IMG/VR virus record: IMGVR_UViG_3300042936_000811
Location: 1-64,000 of that record
Direction: 5' to 3' (one strand)
Length of the DNA: 64,000 nucleotides
Source of the DNA: a virus
Part shown: positions 54,725 to 61,993 of the stretch, one piece after another
Numbering within the stretch: the first letter of the stretch is position 1
Layout of the letters: every line of letters starts with the position of its first letter
Program-made: the position numbers and the translations under genes
Notes under the pieces: generated by a model
Databases searched by the model: none
Told to the model about the DNA's origin: nothing
Seen by the model: only the letters and a program-made list of their open reading frames with translations

Positions 54725-56200
54725 ATGTCAATTAATAACTCCTACTTTAGTAAGAACAATACTATCATATCCAACAGTTTCACCAATACTGGTAGAAACC
54801 CAGTTACGGAATTGTTTTATGGTTCTACCGCAGTGTCTCAATATCCTAGTGGGTATAGTAGATTCATATTCGATTTAGACCTTTCATTACTATTTCAGAA
54901 GATAAATGACGGTACAATTTCTACAACTTGTAACGACACAATTGTTCACACTTTAAGAATGGTGAATACCTCAACCTTTGATATTGAGTTATTAAACACC
55001 TCAACATCTCAAGGTAGAAAAAGAGCCACGTCATTTGATTTAATTTTATTCAGAATCCCATACATTAATAACAACCCACTAAACCCACAGATTTGGGATG
55101 AAGGTGTTGGTTATGATTTTGCTGATTTAGTTTATGAATATAGTGATACGGACAAATCTTTTTCTGATAGACCCTCGAATTGGTTTCAAACAACGACAAT
55201 TGGTGTTTGGACTGAGCCTGGTGTCTACAATAACTTAAACAGTGGGGTTGTTCCTTTTAGCTCATTAACTATCGTTGACACACAACATTTTGAATTTGGT
55301 AATGAGAACGTTAGTTTTGACATGACTAGTGAAATTAATTCAATTATTGATGGTTCATTAACTAATGTCACAGGATGGGGAATTGCTTACAAACCTCAGG
55401 TCGAAAACTTATCAGGTCTTACTGATACCTATGAAACTCAATTTTTTACAAGACATACTCAAACATTTTACGAACCATTTTTAGAAACAAACTATAATGA
55501 CCTTATTGAAGATGATAGAAACTTATTTTCTTTAGGTAGAACAAACAAACTTTATTTGTACTTGTTTGATAACGGTAACCCAATCAATTTAGACAATAAT
55601 CCAAGTGTTACTATTATGGATTCATCGGGAAATGACATTCCTGGATTAACAGGGTTAACCGCTTGTCAAAGAACTAAAGGTGTTTATGAAATTGTTATAC
55701 CACCAATAATTGGTTATAAAACACCATGTATGTTTACTGATAAATGGTACAACTTAAATTACAATGGTTTCCCATTACCCCAATCGTTTAATGAGTTTAC
55801 AATACAACCATTAAAAAATTCAATTCAGATTGGTACTAATTCAGTCGACCCTAAATTATATGGGTTTGACTTTTATGGTATTAAACAAGATGAAAAAATA
55901 TACAATACTGATATTAGAAAAGTTGGTGTTGTCATTAAACAAGCTTACACAACTCAAAAACTTTTACAAAATGTTGACGCTCACTACAGAGTATATGTTA
56001 GAGAAGGCCAGACTGAGGTTGAGGTTCAAGGTTGGACCAAAATCAACAGGACGCCAAACGAATATTATTTTATGTTTGACACTAGGGATAAAATACCTAA
56101 CGAGTATTATATAGATATTAAGGTGGATAGTAGTGGAGAGATAAATACATACAAACGACAAGTTAAATTTCAAATCGTTAATATGAAGTATTTAGATTAA
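54725..56200 (+). CDS. tail/baseplate structural protein
   Basis: The 491-residue protein MSINNSYFSKNNTIISNSFTNTGRNP is beta-rich and Asn/Thr-rich. It has a YSRFIFDLDLSLLF segment and a C-terminal part with YRVYVREGQTEVEVQGW. Its own late-type motif and its place after the gp5-like gene point to a virion protein. I do not recognise the family. Confidence 0.55.
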   Translation: MSINNSYFSKNNTIISNSFTNTGRNPVTELFYGSTAVSQYPSGYSRFIFDLDLSLLFQKINDGTISTTCNDTIVHTLRMVNTSTFDIELLNTSTSQGRKRATSFDLILFRIPYINNNPLNPQIWDEGVGYDFADLVYEYSDTDKSFSDRPSNWFQTTTIGVWTEPGVYNNLNSGVVPFSSLTIVDTQHFEFGNENVSFDMTSEINSIIDGSLTNVTGWGIAYKPQVENLSGLTDTYETQFFTRHTQTFYEPFLETNYNDLIEDDRNLFSLGRTNKLYLYLFDNGNPINLDNNPSVTIMDSSGNDIPGLTGLTACQRTKGVYEIVIPPIIGYKTPCMFTDKWYNLNYNGFPLPQSFNEFTIQPLKNSIQIGTNSVDPKLYGFDFYGIKQDEKIYNTDIRKVGVVIKQAYTTQKLLQNVDAHYRVYVREGQTEVEVQGWTKINRTPNEYYFMFDTRDKIPNEYYIDIKVDSSGEINTYKRQVKFQIVNMKYLD

Positions 56201-56205
56201 TAAGA

Positions 56206-56213
56206 TATTTATA
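56206..56213 (+). promoter_or_regulatory. candidate late motif TATTTATA
   Basis: The plus strand reads GATATTTATAATA, 85 nt before the start at 56299, in an otherwise empty AT-rich leader. Confidence 0.5.
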
Positions 56214-56298
56214 ATAAAAACAAAATGTTAAATAATATAAAATTATTAAATTTTACATTATAACCTATAAAAATTAAAAAAAAAATAACACAAAAGAT

Positions 56299-56901
56299 AT
56301 GGCAAATTATATTATAAATGAATGTTTAACTAATGATGTATACATTCTTTCTGCAGCAACGTTAACTTTGGGGGCCACAGTAGAGTTCGATATTAGCGAG
56401 GCTCGATTTTGTGGTACTGTTGGGGCAGTAACAGAAAGCGCGGAAACTCTAAATATATCCTTTGTTCAATTACACGACGATTGTTGTACGTGTTTAAGTG
56501 GTCTTACAGAGTCTTTAAATTTTAAATTTATAGGATGTAATGACTTAGAAGTGTTTAATATTGAAGCAACTAATTTTTGTCGTGAATATGGTACTCCTAC
56601 AACAGGTATTACTTATGAAATACAATTTGGTTCTGAAACACCATTTTGTGCTACTTTTGATGAGTTATCACTAACGGGTGAAACAAATTATCATTACAGT
56701 TCAGGGCCATTTTTAGATTGTGAAGATTGTAAAAATCTACCACCATTATCGTCTAACACTGAAACCACCATATGCCAGGAAATATGCGACAATTCGGTAA
56801 TTACAATAATTCCTCCACATCCAACCTATACAAATAGTGCTGGTAGAGAAGTTGTTCAAATGAACGCGGTTCTTATTGGTGGTAACGGATTAAACGGGTA
56901 A
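56299..56901 (+). CDS. Cys-rich virion-type protein
   Basis: The 200-residue protein starts MANYIINECLTNDVYILSAATLTLG. It contains many cysteines (DDCCTCLSG, DCEDCKN, CQEICDN), a pattern shared with the 1001-residue protein on the other strand. No signal peptide is present. It probably is a virion surface or tail component. A terminator follows 30 nt downstream. Confidence 0.5.
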   Translation: MANYIINECLTNDVYILSAATLTLGATVEFDISEARFCGTVGAVTESAETLNISFVQLHDDCCTCLSGLTESLNFKFIGCNDLEVFNIEATNFCREYGTPTTGITYEIQFGSETPFCATFDELSLTGETNYHYSSGPFLDCEDCKNLPPLSSNTETTICQEICDNSVITIIPPHPTYTNSAGREVVQMNAVLIGGNGLNG

Positions 56902-56930
56902 TTAGTAAGACTAATAATAAAAAATACAAG

Positions 56931-56966
56931 AAATAACCTTAATTATTTTAAGGTTATTTTTTTTTG
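56931..56966 (+). terminator. rho-independent terminator ending the tail unit
   Basis: AAATAACCTTAA pairs with TTAAGGTTATTT around a 5-nt loop, followed by a T run. Confidence 0.92.
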
Positions 56967-56979
56967 TCAATATTTTTAC

Positions 56980-56987
56980 TATCTTTG
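56980..56987 (+). promoter_or_regulatory. Bacteroidota-type -7 box TATCTTTG
   Basis: A perfect TAnnTTTG box lies 35 nt before the start at 57023, just after a terminator. A clear -33 TTTG at the usual 19-21 nt spacing is not seen because of the T run. Confidence 0.7.
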
Positions 56988-57022
56988 TACTTAAGATAAT
57001 GTAATCAACATACAACAAAAAA

Positions 57023-57433
57023 ATGAAAATATATTTAAAGAGGGTTCTAAAGAGATGGTACACTAAATTTACTCTTTGGCACAAGTATCGATTTTTCACA
57101 GAAAAAAGTCGACTATCGGAAAATGAAAAGATTTGTACCGCAATTTGTCGTAGACTTATTAATCATCCTGATTCTAAATTTTTAATTGCTCCACTATCAG
57201 GTAAGAAATATATCAAGAATGTTACGTTAGGTTTATTTATCCTTATGGACGATAGAAAAATTAGTATTACCAATCACGTATACCATTATGATATAGTTTT
57301 GTCTCAGAGAGATTGGGAAAAATTAAATGTTTTGTATGATAACAAAACAGAGATTATGAGACAAGGGTACGAAGATGAAATAAAATCACAAATAGTTCAT
57401 TCTTTATCATCAATATTAGAAAAAATTGCTTAA
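57023..57433 (+). CDS. hypothetical protein under host-type promoter
   Basis: The 136-residue basic protein starts MKIYLKRVLKRWYTKF. A beta-rich middle (IKNVTLGLFILMDDRKISITNHVYHYDI) and a helical C-terminus follow. There are no recognised motifs. Its isolated position between a terminator with a host-type promoter and a small exported protein suggests early expression and a host-directed role. Confidence 0.55.
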   Translation: MKIYLKRVLKRWYTKFTLWHKYRFFTEKSRLSENEKICTAICRRLINHPDSKFLIAPLSGKKYIKNVTLGLFILMDDRKISITNHVYHYDIVLSQRDWEKLNVLYDNKTEIMRQGYEDEIKSQIVHSLSSILEKIA

Positions 57434-57438
57434 CTTTG
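57431..57438 (+). promoter_or_regulatory. possible -7 box TAACTTTG overlapping a stop codon
   Basis: TAACTTTG matches TAnnTTTG and includes the TAA stop of the previous gene. The next ATG is only 4 nt away, so a transcript from it would be nearly leaderless. No -33 box is visible. Confidence 0.4.
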
Positions 57439-57442
57439 TAAT

Positions 57443-57838
57443 ATGAAAAAATTAATCACACTCATCGTTTTAGTCTTAACCACATGTGTTGGTTTCGCTC
57501 AGGTTGAATCCTCTATTAAGAAGGCGGGGAACTTCTATGAGTTAAGTGATTTATGGGTTAAAGATTCCGTATCCGTTAAGTTGTTACTTAACACATACAA
57601 GATTGATATCACTAATCTTGATTCAGTTAGATTTTTCAAGGACTTCAAACTTAATCAAACGTTACATAATGAATTCACATACGATTCATACGTATATATC
57701 CAAGATAAGAAAACAGGGGTTGTCACATTAGATAGTATTCCACATACTAATACTCATCCTAAGTTAGGTAAGTATGTTTTAATCTACTGCTTTGATGACT
57801 ACACTGATAAGAAAATTATCAACATCAAAGTGTTCTAA
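57443..57838 (+). CDS. small exported protein
   Basis: The 131-residue protein has a clear type I signal peptide (MKKLITLIVLVLTTCVGFAQ, cleavage after FAQ or before it), typical of Bacteroidota. The mature part of about 110 residues is hydrophilic and beta-type, with KAGNFYELSDLWVKDS and YVLIYCFDDYTDKK. A periplasmic role such as superinfection exclusion is possible but not shown. It ends at a bidirectional terminator. Confidence 0.65.
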   Translation: MKKLITLIVLVLTTCVGFAQVESSIKKAGNFYELSDLWVKDSVSVKLLLNTYKIDITNLDSVRFFKDFKLNQTLHNEFTYDSYVYIQDKKTGVVTLDSIPHTNTHPKLGKYVLIYCFDDYTDKKIINIKVF

Positions 57839-57840
57839 AT

Positions 57841-57872
57841 AAAAAAGAGGTCTAATGACCTCTTTTTTTTTT
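57841..57872. terminator. bidirectional terminator
   Basis: GAGGTC and GACCTC with a TAAT loop lie between A6 and a T10 run. It serves the exported protein gene (plus) and the OmpA-like gene (minus). Confidence 0.9.
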
Positions 57873-59316
57873 ATTCTGTATAATCTTTAATTTTAATTAC
57901 AAACCTTCTATTAGGTTGTGTTTGGTCAGTAGTAGTTGATTTTTCTTTTGTCCATCCTGGCCCGAACTCAGTCGTTTCACCTTTACCAATAGGGGTCATA
58001 ACAATACCCGTTTTCTCTTTAATCATATTAGCGATTGTATTTGCTCTTTGTTGTGATAAACATTGATTATACTCACCAATAGTTTTAGATGATTGACATG
58101 CAGGTAATTTACCAATTATTCTATCGTTAGGGTCTTTATCTCTTGATGAATATCCGATAATTAATGGGACGTTTTGTAATAAGAATTTACCATACTTAGG
58201 ATATGTTTTCAAGTAACCATTTAAATTAGAAATAAATTTATCAATCTTATCTTGAGCTTCAGGTTTTAATTCTGTTTTGTCAAATACGAACGGTTCTGTA
58301 ATATCCAAACTAATATTAGTCGGTGTTGGTGTTGTTTTTTTTGATGACCCACCAATTGTAACTTCAGTACCAGGTCTTGCGCCAGGATATAACATCACAT
58401 AATACCCTTTTCCACCCTTCTTATAATACATCATAGGTGAAATGGTAGTATCTTTAGATTCGGTCATTCCGATTGATTTTAAGACACTTATGTCCTCTGC
58501 AACAATATTACCCGTGTAAACAACTGGTTTACCGATTGAGGCCTTATTAGGAACACCTTCAGGTGCCACGGCAATAAATTTGTATCTTACATTATTATAT
58601 TGTCCAGGTTGTATATCAGAACGAACTATATCATTCCAATAAAACTCTGTGAATTCGATATTTGTTCTATAGTCCTCGTCAAGTACTTCACCTGTTTTAA
58701 CATCTACTTTGAAGTCGTATAACTCCCCGTTTAATGCGTAGTCTGGTTTTACTTCACCTGTTGATTTATTAAATAATACCGTGTATAATTTTCCATCAAT
58801 AATTTTAAATCCTAAACCTGTTGCACCTAACTTATAATAAGTTTTTTCATCATCTTGTTCAGATAAAATTCTTTTTACCATTCGAATAATATCACCTTCG
58901 TTAAGTTTAATTACTTTCTTTTCACCAACAACTACAGTGTCTTTTTTTATTTCAATCCACTCTTTTAGAGTTGTGATTGGTACAATACTTTTTTTACCTC
59001 CAGGTGTTTGGTTTATATTATTACCTTCATCATCACCAGATGTTAAAGTAGGGTGATTCTTAATATAATTGGAGATGTTTTTTGCTTTATTTTCCATCTT
59101 TTTAATTTTCTTTTTAGGGGTACTCATTTTACCGTCATAACTGTCGTATCCCAACTCAGTATTGACATACTTTGATACGGGTGTTATAAATGGTTGTAAC
59201 GACTCTTTACTAAATTCTCTAACACCAGGTTGTAAAGGAGAAACATAGGACCCTCTACCCCCATTACTGTCAGAAGTTGCCTCGAGTAATACTTTCTTTA
59301 TTAATTGATTTAGCAT
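57871..59316 (-). CDS. OmpA-like peptidoglycan-binding virion protein with capsid-type cleavage site
   Basis: The 481-residue protein starts MLNQLIKKVLLE|ATSDSNGG. This is an amphipathic helix and a site nearly identical to the capsid maturation site (INE|ATSDGSSG). A second helix with LSE lies at 141-153 (GDIIRMVKRILSE). Residues about 338-478 form an OmpA-type domain (ITEPFVFDKTELKPEAQDKIDKF, LSQQRANTIANMIKE, NRRFVIKI), which in the family binds peptidoglycan. A head-packaged or ejected envelope-interacting protein is inferred. The late motif is at 59334-59341. Confidence 0.7.
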   Translation of the reverse strand: MLNQLIKKVLLEATSDSNGGRGSYVSPLQPGVREFSKESLQPFITPVSKYVNTELGYDSYDGKMSTPKKKIKKMENKAKNISNYIKNHPTLTSGDDEGNNINQTPGGKKSIVPITTLKEWIEIKKDTVVVGEKKVIKLNEGDIIRMVKRILSEQDDEKTYYKLGATGLGFKIIDGKLYTVLFNKSTGEVKPDYALNGELYDFKVDVKTGEVLDEDYRTNIEFTEFYWNDIVRSDIQPGQYNNVRYKFIAVAPEGVPNKASIGKPVVYTGNIVAEDISVLKSIGMTESKDTTISPMMYYKKGGKGYYVMLYPGARPGTEVTIGGSSKKTTPTPTNISLDITEPFVFDKTELKPEAQDKIDKFISNLNGYLKTYPKYGKFLLQNVPLIIGYSSRDKDPNDRIIGKLPACQSSKTIGEYNQCLSQQRANTIANMIKEKTGIVMTPIGKGETTEFGPGWTKEKSTTTDQTQPNRRFVIKIKDYTE

Positions 59317-59333
59317 AGATATTTTAGTATACT

Positions 59334-59341
59334 TATAAATA
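59334..59341 (-). promoter_or_regulatory. candidate late motif TATTTATA
   Basis: The minus strand reads TATATTTATAAGT, 17 nt before the start at 59316. The gap is shared with the divergent plus-strand gene at 59365. Confidence 0.55.
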
Positions 59342-59364
59342 TATCAAAAAAAGATATTTTCACA

Positions 59365-59598
59365 ATGGAAGAACAACAATTATTTGGAAAACTATTCGAC
59401 ACAATACCTCTACTAACTGAGGACCATTTAGACGTGCTACTACAATCTATGGATAAAGACAATGCTTCATACCTATTAATACAAGCGGTTAAGAAGGCAT
59501 ACCACGAGGGGGTTTATTCTTTAGGTGAGGCAGAGGTTGTATCAAGAGCAATTAGAGTTATGTCAAAACAGGAAATTAAAAATGAAACAGAAGATTAA
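59365..59598 (+). CDS. hypothetical 77-residue protein
   Basis: This is a short acidic helical protein (MEEQQLFGKLFDTIPLLTEDHLD). Its last 17 nt overlap the start of the methylglyoxal synthase gene, so the two are coupled. No family is recognised. Confidence 0.55.
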   Translation: MEEQQLFGKLFDTIPLLTEDHLDVLLQSMDKDNASYLLIQAVKKAYHEGVYSLGEAEVVSRAIRVMSKQEIKNETED

Positions 59599-59965
59599 AT
59601 TAGCGTTAATCGCTCACGACGGTAAGAAGGCCGATATGGTATCATTCGTAATGAAACGACTACCTTTCTTCACTTCAGATAATGTTGAAGTAGTTGCCAC
59701 AGGTACAACAGGAAAACATTTAAAACATGCTGGATTAACTAAGGTTGAGACGATGTTAAGTGGTCCTATGGGTGGTGACGCTCAGATTGCGTCAATGATT
59801 GTAAACAAAGAAGTCGATATAGTTATATTCTTTATCGACCCCTTAGAAGTTCATCCACATCAAGTAGATGTTAGTATGTTATTAAGAATTTGTAATGTCC
59901 ATGACATTGCAATCGCTACGAATTATTCTACCGCTAGTAGATTAATCAGTCCCTTAGAAGATTAA
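59582..59965 (+). CDS. mgsA: methylglyoxal synthase
   Basis: The start at 59582 (MKQKIKLALIAHDGKK) is chosen because family similarity begins there; upstream codons overlap the previous gene. The 127-residue protein has the phosphate-binding and catalytic elements of MgsA: LIAHDGKKADMV (His of the AHD motif), VVATGTTGKHL, LSGPMGGDAQIASMI with the essential Asp, and FFIDPLEVHPHQVDVSMLLRI. The enzyme converts dihydroxyacetone phosphate to methylglyoxal and phosphate. No key residue appears lost. Confidence 0.9.
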   Translation: MKQKIKLALIAHDGKKADMVSFVMKRLPFFTSDNVEVVATGTTGKHLKHAGLTKVETMLSGPMGGDAQIASMIVNKEVDIVIFFIDPLEVHPHQVDVSMLLRICNVHDIAIATNYSTASRLISPLED

Positions 59966-60444
59966 ACCGTTAAGCTATCAACAGGTTCATCTGTTGCTGA
60001 CGCAACTGTAGTTCCAGCGGGTGTTTGTACTCCTGCGGGTGTTTGTACTCCTGCAGGTGTTTGTACTCCTGCGGGTGTTTGAGTTCCCGAACTTTTACTC
60101 AAATCAATACCCGTACAAGCATTAATTGCGTTCATAGTATTAGTACCGTATATACCATCCTCAACTAATTTTTTAGATATCTTAGTACATTTATCGTTAA
60201 TTTTAACTTGTACATCTAAAACTTTTTGTTTACATCTTGTAGGATTTTTAGTTGTTGTACAATCTACTTTTCTATCTTGGGATGCAGGAGCTGCGGTTGC
60301 AGGAGCTGCGGTTGCAGGAGTTGCGGTTGCAGGAGCTGCAGTTACAGGAGCTGGTGTTTGTTCCATTAATCTATTTTTATACGTGTTATGTAAATTTAAA
60401 ATAGACTCTTTTTCAGATTCAGTTATTTTTATAATTTTCTTCAT
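59962..60444 (-). CDS. peptidoglycan-binding-domain protein with Ala/Pro spacers
   Basis: The N-terminus of this 160-residue protein MKKIIKITE|SEKESILNLHNTYKNRLME|Q is a charged helix with two L/I/M-x-E sites. An ATPAT/AAPA spacer follows. Residues about 57-117 form a PG_binding_1-like unit with Cys pairs (KVDCTTTKNPTRC; LVEDGIYGTNTMNAINAC). The end has four TPAGVQ repeats. It is co-transcribed with the annexin-like gene upstream. Association with the virion is inferred from the N-terminus and context. Confidence 0.65.
   Translation of the reverse strand: MKKIIKITESEKESILNLHNTYKNRLMEQTPAPVTAAPATATPATAAPATAAPASQDRKVDCTTTKNPTRCKQKVLDVQVKINDKCTKISKKLVEDGIYGTNTMNAINACTGIDLSKSSGTQTPAGVQTPAGVQTPAGVQTPAGTTVASATDEPVDSLTV
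60018..60081 (-). repeat. 18-bp tandem repeat encoding TPAGVQ
   Basis: About four copies of an 18-bp unit lie near the 3' end of the peptidoglycan-binding gene. A second short repeat (about 60286-60352) encodes the Ala/Pro spacer. Confidence 0.85.
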
Positions 60445-60460
60445 TTTAATAATTAATAAT

Positions 60461-61336
60461 TTAAAGTTTAGTCAATACCATATCTAAATCTGTATCTGAA
60501 GGTATTGTTGGTTGTTTAACTTTTGTCTTAGTATTTGTCTTAGTATTAGACGATTCTTTACCACAAGAATAACTGGCCATAGTTCCGTCGACCAATTTTT
60601 TTCTACCATTCCCGTAATAAACCACCCCATCAATTATGTAAGCAATACTACCGTCACTCAATTTTGATGATTTCGCTTTTGGGTTACTTGGAATACAAGG
60701 AAATTTTTCAAATCCCTTTACGACACTTGATTCCTTTTGTGCCGCCAATTTTTTACCAAGGTCAACACTGTTTTCATATGCGTCTAATAATGGTAAAAAA
60801 ACATATTGTTTCCATTCACCCTCAGAATCGATGTCCCCATCAATTGCTGCGAATAAACTTTCACCATGTCTTGTATTATATATGTTTGACATCGCACATA
60901 AATCAGGAATTGTTGTGATTTTTTGTAGATTACTTTTAATTGCATCCTCATCAGTACCCATACCATCAACCGCTGCGTTAATACCATCGGCAATACCATT
61001 TAATGTGGCTCTACTCAGTGTTGATTTACCAACTTCTTTTAAATTTCCACAAGCTTGTAAAATTTTTTCGGCACCTTTGTAAGAATAATTCCCACCATTA
61101 ATTAATCCGTTAATTAATCCAATCGCTCCACCGATAATTGCTCCTGGAACTAAACCAACGGCTCCACCAATTGCAGCACCTGTTGCCATTGACGCCATTA
61201 CACCATCTTCGGCTAACTCATTTTCAGATGACATCATAGTGTCGTCTTCTTTAAGATATTGTTTTTTAGTTGCTTCTTTATGAAGATTTAGAATTCTTTT
61301 AGATTCTTCTTCATTTAAAAAATATAATTTTTTCAT
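60461..61336 (-). CDS. annexin-repeat-like protein with glycine-zipper segment
   Basis: The 291-residue protein starts with the helix MKKLYFLNE|EESKRILNLHKEA, related to that of the next gene. Residues 49-82 are a Gly-rich hydrophobic segment (ATGAAIGGAVGLVPGAIIGG), long enough to span a membrane. Residues about 113-186 resemble one annexin repeat: GINAAVDGMGTDEDAIKSNL, then DLCAMSNIYNTRHGESLFAAI. The C-terminal part has a Cys pair around DGSIAYIIDGVVYYGNG. Annexin repeats bind membranes with calcium. A membrane-active internal virion protein is inferred. Confidence 0.6.
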   Translation of the reverse strand: MKKLYFLNEEESKRILNLHKEATKKQYLKEDDTMMSSENELAEDGVMASMATGAAIGGAVGLVPGAIIGGAIGLINGLINGGNYSYKGAEKILQACGNLKEVGKSTLSRATLNGIADGINAAVDGMGTDEDAIKSNLQKITTIPDLCAMSNIYNTRHGESLFAAIDGDIDSEGEWKQYVFLPLLDAYENSVDLGKKLAAQKESSVVKGFEKFPCIPSNPKAKSSKLSDGSIAYIIDGVVYYGNGRKKLVDGTMASYSCGKESSNTKTNTKTKVKQPTIPSDTDLDMVLTKL

Positions 61337-61354
61337 ACCTATTTCTGTTTAATA

Positions 61355-61362
61355 TATAAATA
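61355..61362 (-). promoter_or_regulatory. candidate late motif TATTTATA
   Basis: The minus strand reads GATATTTATATAT, 18 nt before the start at 61336. Confidence 0.55.
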
Positions 61363-61383
61363 TCTGTTTTTTCGAAAAAAAAG

Positions 61384-61413
61384 TTGTGGATTCAGTATAT
61401 TTACTTATCTTTG
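61384..61413 (+). promoter_or_regulatory. consensus Bacteroidota promoter
   Basis: TTG at 61384-61386, a 19-nt spacer and TATCTTTG at 61406-61413 match the Bacteroidota housekeeping promoter (TTTG/TTG, 19-21 nt, TAnnTTTG). No coding region follows; a structured RNA does. Confidence 0.8.
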
Positions 61414-61417
61414 TAAT

Positions 61418-61530
61418 GTGGTTGAGGGAAACGATTCAGATACAACTAAATCAATCATAATGGTTAGGACGAAAACCTCCTAATTTGAACGGGATAGAAA
61501 CGATTTAGATACTAAGTCCCGTTCTTTTTT
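61418..61530 (+). ncRNA. putative small structured RNA with duplicated loop motif
   Basis: About 113 nt lie between a consensus promoter and a terminator and contain no gene. Three stems are visible: GTTG/CAAC (61421-61424 with 61443-61446), TTAGGA/TCCTAA (61464-61469 with 61478-61483) and the terminator stem. A 16-nt motif, GAAACGATTCAGATAC (61428-61443), recurs with one change at 61497-61512 inside the terminator loop. The structure suggests a regulatory or protein-binding RNA. The transcription start is estimated. Confidence 0.6.
61487..61530 (+). terminator. terminator of the putative small RNA
   Basis: GAACGGGA (61487-61494) pairs perfectly with TCCCGTTC (61517-61524) and is followed by TTTTTT. 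The 22-nt loop carries the second copy of the 16-nt motif. Confidence 0.85.
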
Positions 61531-61942
61531 AAATCCAAATAACAAATTGGTCTTTACCAACTCTAAAAGATAAATCATACGATTCTCTAAAAACGGTAAT
61601 TATAAGTAATTTCCAATAGGAGCCACCACCATGTTTTGGTACTATGACCATAGCGATTTCTTTTTCTTTTGATTTAATAACAAATGCTACATCATCTTTA
61701 ATCTCTCCTGTGGTAATTCCTTCCGCAATTTCTCGTCTACAACTCTCAATTATATATTTTAATTCACCGTTAGATATTTCTCTATCATTATAATCAGGAA
61801 TATCAGTTCTGTTTTTTCTTTCATATGCGTGGGTAGTTCTATCAATCTCAAAACCAAAGGCAATTTCTATTTTGGCCATAATATGCCCAATTTTCTTTTC
61901 TAATAATAAATGTTCTTTGATTAATCTACGTAATTCGCTCAT
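61529..61942 (-). CDS. possible BECR-fold nuclease with capsid-targeting-like N-terminus
   Basis: The start at 61942 (MSELRRLIKEHLLLE|KK) is preferred over an ATG 24 nt upstream because the latter would place the TATTTAT motif inside the gene. The N-terminus is an amphipathic helix ending in L-x-E. The rest has THAYERKNR, ELKYIIESCRREI, a strand with VAFVIKSKEKEIAMVIVPKHG and YWKLLIITVFRES. This layout recalls DUF4258-like/BECR nucleases (HxxxR start, ending in a T-V strand). Nuclease activity is only a suggestion. Confidence 0.45.
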   Translation of the reverse strand: MSELRRLIKEHLLLEKKIGHIMAKIEIAFGFEIDRTTHAYERKNRTDIPDYNDREISNGELKYIIESCRREIAEGITTGEIKDDVAFVIKSKEKEIAMVIVPKHGGGSYWKLLIITVFRESYDLSFRVGKDQFVIWI

Positions 61943-61946
61943 ATAA

Positions 61947-61954
61947 TATAAATA
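61947..61954 (-). promoter_or_regulatory. candidate late motif TATTTATA
   Basis: The minus strand reads AGTATTTATATTA, 4 nt before the chosen start at 61942. Confidence 0.45.
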
Positions 61955-61967
61955 CTTGTAAAACAAA

Positions 61968-61993
61968 AAAAGGGACGATTACTCGTCCCTTTT
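61968..61993 (-). terminator. terminator after the major capsid gene
   Basis: AAAAGGGACGA and TCGTCCCTTTT pair around a 4-nt loop; on the minus strand the stem runs into T residues. Confidence 0.92.

Noticed and set aside
59525-59581. Longer N-terminus for methylglyoxal synthase
   Set aside because: Family similarity begins at MKQKIKLALIAHD (59582), and the extra residues lie entirely inside the preceding gene.
61943-61966. Upstream ATG for the nuclease-like gene (MFYKYLYYM...)
   Set aside because: It would translate through the TATTTAT motif, and the downstream start gives the N-terminal helix shared with neighbouring proteins.
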